Assembly (NCBI GenBank): GCA_049600855.1
Contig: JBMYQA010000103.1
Coordinates: 1 to 18,476 of the forward strand
Source of the DNA: JBMYQA01 sp049600855
Lineage (GTDB): Bacteria; Bacteroidota; Bacteroidia; Cytophagales; Flammeovirgaceae
Direction: 5' to 3'
Length of the DNA stretch: 18,476 nt
Below are positions 15,621 through 18,476 of the stretch, in pieces. The position numbers were made by a program, and so were the translations under genes. Position 1 is the first letter of the stretch. Every line of letters starts with the position of its first letter. The notes under the pieces were generated by a model. That model ran no database searches. It saw only the letters and a program-made list of their open reading frames with translations, and had not been told where the DNA came from.

Positions 15621-15639
15621 TATTTTTCAATATCAATTA
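15610..15639. promoter_or_regulatory. Palindrome plus third half-site in the clpS promoter (possible operator)
   Basis: ATATCAATTGATAT (15610-15623) is a perfect 14-base palindrome. AATATCAATT recurs as a direct repeat about 20 bases further (from 15629), inside the spacer of the clpS promoter. Two sites about two helical turns apart, abutting and overlapping a promoter, suggest binding by a dimeric regulator; the regulator is unknown. Confidence 0.45.
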
Positions 15640-15654
15640 CCCTGATTAACTTTG
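15624..15654 (+). promoter_or_regulatory. Promoter for clpS
   Basis: TAACTTTG (15647-15654) fits TAnnTTTG. At the -33 place stands TTTT (15624-15627) with a 19-base spacer. Transcription would start near 15660, which excludes the TTG at 15652 as a start codon and supports the ATG at 15685. Confidence 0.6.
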
Positions 15655-15684
15655 TGCTTGAAATACACAAGTGAACGAGAAGCT

Positions 15685-15975
15685 ATGAAGAATATGGGAC
15701 AATTTGACGAAGAGTTATTAGAGTTAGAAGAAGTCGGAGTTGGTACAGATCAAGAGAGTGAATTAATTGTCTTTAATGATGATGTGAATACCTTTGATCA
15801 TGTGATTAAAGCACTAATTGATATTTGTGAACATTCTCCTGAACAAGCCGAACAGTGTACATTAATTATCCACTATAAGGGAAAGTGTGCAGTGAAGTAC
15901 GGCTATTATGAGCAATTAGTACCGATGCGAAATGCCATCTGTGATCGAGGTATTTCAGCTGAGGTTATCAAATAA
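15685..15975 (+). CDS. clpS: ATP-dependent Clp protease adaptor ClpS
   Basis: ClpS delivers N-end-rule substrates to the ClpA/ClpC unfoldase of the Clp protease. The 96-residue product has an acidic flexible N-terminus and the family core: VFNDDVNTFDHVIKAL, then EQAEQCTLIIHYKGKCAVKY and the final RGISAEVI. NDDVNTFDHV carries the residues that line the pocket for the destabilising N-terminal residue. ATG 15685 is chosen because an earlier in-frame TTG overlaps the -7 promoter element; ATG 15694 is also possible. The gene is monocistronic, between its own promoter and a terminator. Confidence 0.95.
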   Translation: MKNMGQFDEELLELEEVGVGTDQESELIVFNDDVNTFDHVIKALIDICEHSPEQAEQCTLIIHYKGKCAVKYGYYEQLVPMRNAICDRGISAEVIK

Positions 15976-15995
15976 TATTTCCTCTTTTTATGGAT

Positions 15996-16036
15996 AAACC
16001 CATTTTAATGCGATGCGTGTTAAAATGGGTTTTGTT
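15996..16036 (+). terminator. Terminator between clpS and the DUF58 gene
   Basis: AAACCCATTTTAA (15996-16008) pairs perfectly over 13 bases with TTAAAATGGGTTT (16020-16032) around an 11-base loop, followed by TGTTTT. It serves clpS. The convergent DUF58 gene ends 13 bases away and may use the same hairpin, though its own U-run would be poor. Confidence 0.88.
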
Positions 16037-16044
16037 TTATCTGC

Positions 16045-17376
16045 CTAGATCAGCCCTCTTGCTTTTAATTCTAGGTATTTATTTAAGGCATTTACGGTTA
16101 ATTCGGCAGGAGGGGTTAAAATGGAATAAATGCCATATTTCTTTAACTCCTTTACCATCTGTCGCTTATCATAACTTAGTTTTTCTCCAATGGTTTTAAT
16201 GTATACTTCTTCTGTACTAGTAGGGGTAGAACGCAGTAAAGCTTTGGTTTCCGTATTTTCAAAAAATACAACGACTAGCAAGTGCTTTTTGGCAATGGCC
16301 CTTAAATATTTGAGTTGCCGTTCAAGGGATGGCAGCGCTTCAAAGTTTGTAAAAAGTAGAAGTAAAGCCCGTTGCGAAAGCCTTCGTTTAATGTGAATGT
16401 ATAGATTTTCAAAATCAGATTCTTTGTAGGCCGTTTTTTCACGATATAAAGCTTCTGAGATTTTATTCATTTGAGCATTACGATCAGAGGCCGGTAATAA
16501 TGTTTTTACGCCATCATTAAAGGTGATGAGTCCCGCTTTATCCTGCTTTCGAATGGCAATGTTGGAGAGGACTAAACTGGCGTTAATTGCATAATCGAGC
16601 AAGGTTAGGTTTTCAAAAGGCATCCGCATTGCGCGTCCTTTGTCGATAAGGCAATAAATTTGTTGAGACTTTTCATCTTGGTATTGGTTAACCATGAAAT
16701 GGCGCTTCCTTGCAGTCGCTTTCCAATTGATGGATCGATAATCATCGCCTCTGACATAATCCCTAATCTGATCAAATTCCATATTGTGTCCTACCTTTCG
16801 TACTTTTTTAATTCCTATTTCGGCAAGTCGATTAGAGATGGCTAGAAACTCGTATTTCCTCATTTGTAAATAAGAGGGGTAAACGGGCACAGGATGTGGC
16901 TCCCCAAAGCGATATCGTCGAGAGAAGAAGCCAATAATGCCAGTGACGTATACATTGGTTTGCCCAAACTCATAGGCTCCGCGTTTAATCGGACGCAAGG
17001 TGTAAGCTATATTTTTGCTCGTACCTGCGGCCAATTGGGTCGATTTATTGAAATCGCGTACCTGAAACTGATGAGGGACTTCATCAATAATGGTTGCTTG
17101 AATCAGAAAACGATAATGATTTTTTAGTTGAATGAATAATTCGTTTTCATCTCCATTCGATAGCTTTTCGGGGCAAAAACGTTGTGCTTCTATTCCTTGG
17201 CGAAGTCTATATAATAAGAGTAAGTCGACTAATGCTAATACGAGGATGCATAAGAGAATGGGTTGAGCGATCACAAAAAATATGGGATAGGCAAAACCTA
17301 CTAAGCATAGAAAAATGGTAATCGAAAGCGAGAGGTATAATCGGGAATTGGTATATAGAGATCGAATAAGTTGCAT
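16045..17376 (-). CDS. DUF58 domain membrane protein
   Basis: The chosen ATG (17376, MQLIRSLYTNSRLYL) gives 443 residues; the longer open frame begins with a TTG that overlaps a promoter-like element. Two membrane segments (about 14-36 and 39-58) are followed by a beta-rich region and then the DUF58 signature DQIRDYVRGDDYRSINWKAT (about 202-221) with RHFMVNQYQDE after it. The C-terminal part resembles a von Willebrand A fold with LIDKGRAM in place of the metal-binding DxSxS. Family members are usually found beside a MoxR AAA+ ATPase and are thought to act with it in envelope or stress functions. No MoxR gene is visible here. No specific substrate can be given. Confidence 0.92.
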   Translation of the reverse strand: MQLIRSLYTNSRLYLSLSITIFLCLVGFAYPIFFVIAQPILLCILVLALVDLLLLYRLRQGIEAQRFCPEKLSNGDENELFIQLKNHYRFLIQATIIDEVPHQFQVRDFNKSTQLAAGTSKNIAYTLRPIKRGAYEFGQTNVYVTGIIGFFSRRYRFGEPHPVPVYPSYLQMRKYEFLAISNRLAEIGIKKVRKVGHNMEFDQIRDYVRGDDYRSINWKATARKRHFMVNQYQDEKSQQIYCLIDKGRAMRMPFENLTLLDYAINASLVLSNIAIRKQDKAGLITFNDGVKTLLPASDRNAQMNKISEALYREKTAYKESDFENLYIHIKRRLSQRALLLLFTNFEALPSLERQLKYLRAIAKKHLLVVVFFENTETKALLRSTPTSTEEVYIKTIGEKLSYDKRQMVKELKKYGIYSILTPPAELTVNALNKYLELKARGLI

Positions 17377-17427
17377 GGATGTATCAGTTGGATCGTCAAC
17401 ACAACGATTAGTGTAGTGTTCACTATC

Positions 17428-17458
17428 CAAATATGCTTATTCTTCTTGAGAAAGGAAA
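17428..17458 (-). promoter_or_regulatory. Possible promoter for the DUF58 gene
   Basis: On the minus strand CATATTTG (17428-17435) differs from TAnnTTTG at one base, and TTTC (17455-17458) stands at -33 with a 19-base spacer. The start site near 17420 would give a leader of about 45 bases before ATG 17376. Confidence 0.35.
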
Positions 17459-17497
17459 AAAGTAGGACAATATTCAGTAAATAGCTAGGCTCAGGCA

Positions 17498-17911
17498 CTA
17501 ATTGAGTGCTTCACTTTTCATGAACATTGAAACTTCATATTGCCGATTCATGGTGATGGTATAAATGAATTCCGAATCGGTGAGCTTATCTACCGTAAGC
17601 TCCTTTACTACCTGCTCGTTTTGATCGAGCAATAAAATCCTGTTCTTTTCAAAAGAATAAGACCATTTCCCTTCCTTTACCTTGCCCTGCTCAATGAGCG
17701 TGTAGGTCATATCTCTTTCAAACTGAATCATATCTCCAGCTTCATCCTTGTTGGAAGTATATTCGATGCCCAGAATACGGCATTTGGAGTAATTCCATTT
17801 TTTACAGATTTGCTCCTTTAGGAATTCAAGACTCGTTTCCTGTTGAGCATATAAAGGGACGAACAAGGCCATCGCCACAATAAACAACGCTATTTTTATG
17901 GAATTTTTCAT
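17498..17911 (-). CDS. Small secreted lipocalin-like protein
   Basis: The ATG at 17911 gives 137 residues starting with a clear Sec signal peptide (MKNSIKIALFIVAMALFVPL, then YAQQ; cleavage likely after Ala22). The open frame extends upstream to 18016, but that part is not signal-like and runs through a dispersed repeat. The mature part has the beta pattern of small Bacteroidota lipocalin-like proteins: FERDMTYTLIEQGKVKEGKW, then SYSFEKNRILLLDQ, then VVKELTVDKLTDSEFIYTI. Such proteins are exported and probably bind a small hydrophobic molecule; the ligand is unknown and the fold assignment rests on pattern alone. It may share a transcript with the DUF58 gene, but that gene has its own promoter-like site. 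Confidence 0.75.
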   Translation of the reverse strand: MKNSIKIALFIVAMALFVPLYAQQETSLEFLKEQICKKWNYSKCRILGIEYTSNKDEAGDMIQFERDMTYTLIEQGKVKEGKWSYSFEKNRILLLDQNEQVVKELTVDKLTDSEFIYTITMNRQYEVSMFMKSEALN

Positions 17912-17970
17912 GTACTGTTGGTGATTTGACTTGAAGATTTCGTAGTAAAGATGCCTTGTGTGTGAAAAAG

Positions 17971-18000
17971 GTTGCTTAAACGTCTGAACTTTTTTTCGAT
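17971..18000 (-). repeat. Dispersed short motif AAAAAGTTCAGAC, copy 3
   Basis: On the minus strand the sequence reads CGAAAAAAAGTTCAGAC then GTTTAAGC. It shares AAAAAGTTCAGAC with copy 2 and TTTAAGC with copy 1. It lies upstream of the lipocalin-like gene. Confidence 0.45.
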
Positions 18001-18099
18001 TATTCAAGTTATACATTAATTTTCATTGATTCAAATAAATCTAGGATGAGCGGCAACCCTTGCTTGTGAATTGGAGGACGGAAAACCACTATTTGGGTA

Positions 18100-18476
18100 C
18101 TATTCTTCAAATTTAAGGAGTTGAACGGTGTTTCCATCGCATTTTCCATAGGTAAAACTCCAGAGCCATTCGCCAATATTGATGTAACGAGCCTGAGGCG
18201 TTACCTCAAGGTCCAGCGGAATATGCCGATGTCCGAAGATGTAGTAATCATGGTGATTTTGCTTTTCTTCTTCTGTTTTACAATATTGCCAGAGGTATTC
18301 TTGTTCTTTTTTGACAAATGGATGTGCTTGAAAGTGATGCTTTTTTTTGCGTGATTGTGACCAGGCATGCCCGAACCCCAAAGCCAAATTCGGATGTAAT
18401 CGCGAGAAAAGCCATTGACAGATTTTGCTCTCAAACAGCTTTTGAAGGATTTTGTAGGAATAATCGCCAGGGCCTA
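18100..18476 (-). CDS. lpxH: UDP-2,3-diacylglucosamine diphosphatase, LpxH type (C-terminal part)
   Basis: The frame is open to the window edge from base 18474; 124 residues are visible, about half of the usual length, and the start lies outside. LpxH hydrolyses UDP-2,3-diacylglucosamine to lipid X, a step of lipid A synthesis at the inner membrane. The visible part begins GPGDYSYKILQKLFESKICQ, the mid-protein region of Bacteroidota LpxH. It contains LFSRLHPNLALGFG, the metallophosphatase metal-binding motif FGHRHIPLD and the closing INIGEWLWSFTYGKCDG. The N-terminal metal-binding motifs (DxH, GDxxD, GNHD) must lie beyond the window and were not seen. The ATG at 18387 is internal and is not the start. 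Confidence 0.88.
   Translation of the reverse strand, partial: GPGDYSYKILQKLFESKICQWLFSRLHPNLALGFGHAWSQSRKKKHHFQAHPFVKKEQEYLWQYCKTEEEKQNHHDYYIFGHRHIPLDLEVTPQARYINIGEWLWSFTYGKCDGNTVQLLKFEE

Noticed and set aside
18201..18434. Minus-strand frame overlapping lpxH in another frame
   Set aside because: The neighbouring frame carries the LpxH motifs to the window edge; this one is a shadow.
1..18476. tRNA, rRNA, CRISPR array, insertion sequence or toxin-antitoxin pair
   Set aside because: None seen on either strand; the repeats present are a coding repeat and short intergenic elements without regular spacing.

Overview
The window looks like chromosomal DNA of a free-living member of the Bacteroidota, probably in or near the Cytophagales. 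The evidence is the AT-rich composition, a giant secreted protein ending in a type IX secretion (T9SS) sorting domain, several promoters of the Bacteroidota type (TTTG near -33, TAnnTTTG near -7), a ClpS/LpxH/SecG/LptE gene set of Bacteroidota type, and an intergenic inverted repeat of a kind common in that phylum. No tRNA, rRNA, insertion sequence, prophage or CRISPR array was seen.

Region by region: bases 2-3961 are the 3' part of a very large repetitive T9SS-exported surface or secreted protein, closed by a clear terminator. On the minus strand follow a membrane histidine kinase (4092-5681), dihydropteroate synthase folP (6091-6957) and a cytoplasmic histidine-kinase-like protein (7171-8025) in which Tyr occupies the usual phospho-histidine position. 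A divergent promoter region then leads into a plus-strand envelope cluster: a sigma-54 activator without receiver domain (8416-9741), an overlapping LptE-like lipoprotein (9725-10276), a 680-bp gene-free stretch with a large nested inverted repeat and a strong hairpin, an acidic TPR protein (10957-12480), secG (12544-12888) and its terminator. Next are a TPR lipoprotein (12980-14017), a starch-synthase-like glycosyltransferase with its own promoter (14184-15545) and clpS with a promoter overlapped by a palindrome (15685-15975). The right end is on the minus strand: a DUF58 protein (16045-17376), a small secreted lipocalin-like protein (17498-17911) and the C-terminal half of an LpxH-type phosphatase (18100-18476, running off the window).

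The common thread is the cell envelope: LptE (LPS transport), LpxH (lipid A synthesis), SecG (protein export), lipoproteins and a T9SS cargo, together with housekeeping folP and clpS. The sigma-54 activator is translationally coupled to lptE and may respond to envelope state, but no sigma-54 promoter was identified here. I did not find a convincing new multi-gene system. The most distinctive signals are the kinase-like protein with the altered H-box, the nested inverted repeat after lptE, several short dispersed intergenic repeats, and the palindrome in the clpS promoter.
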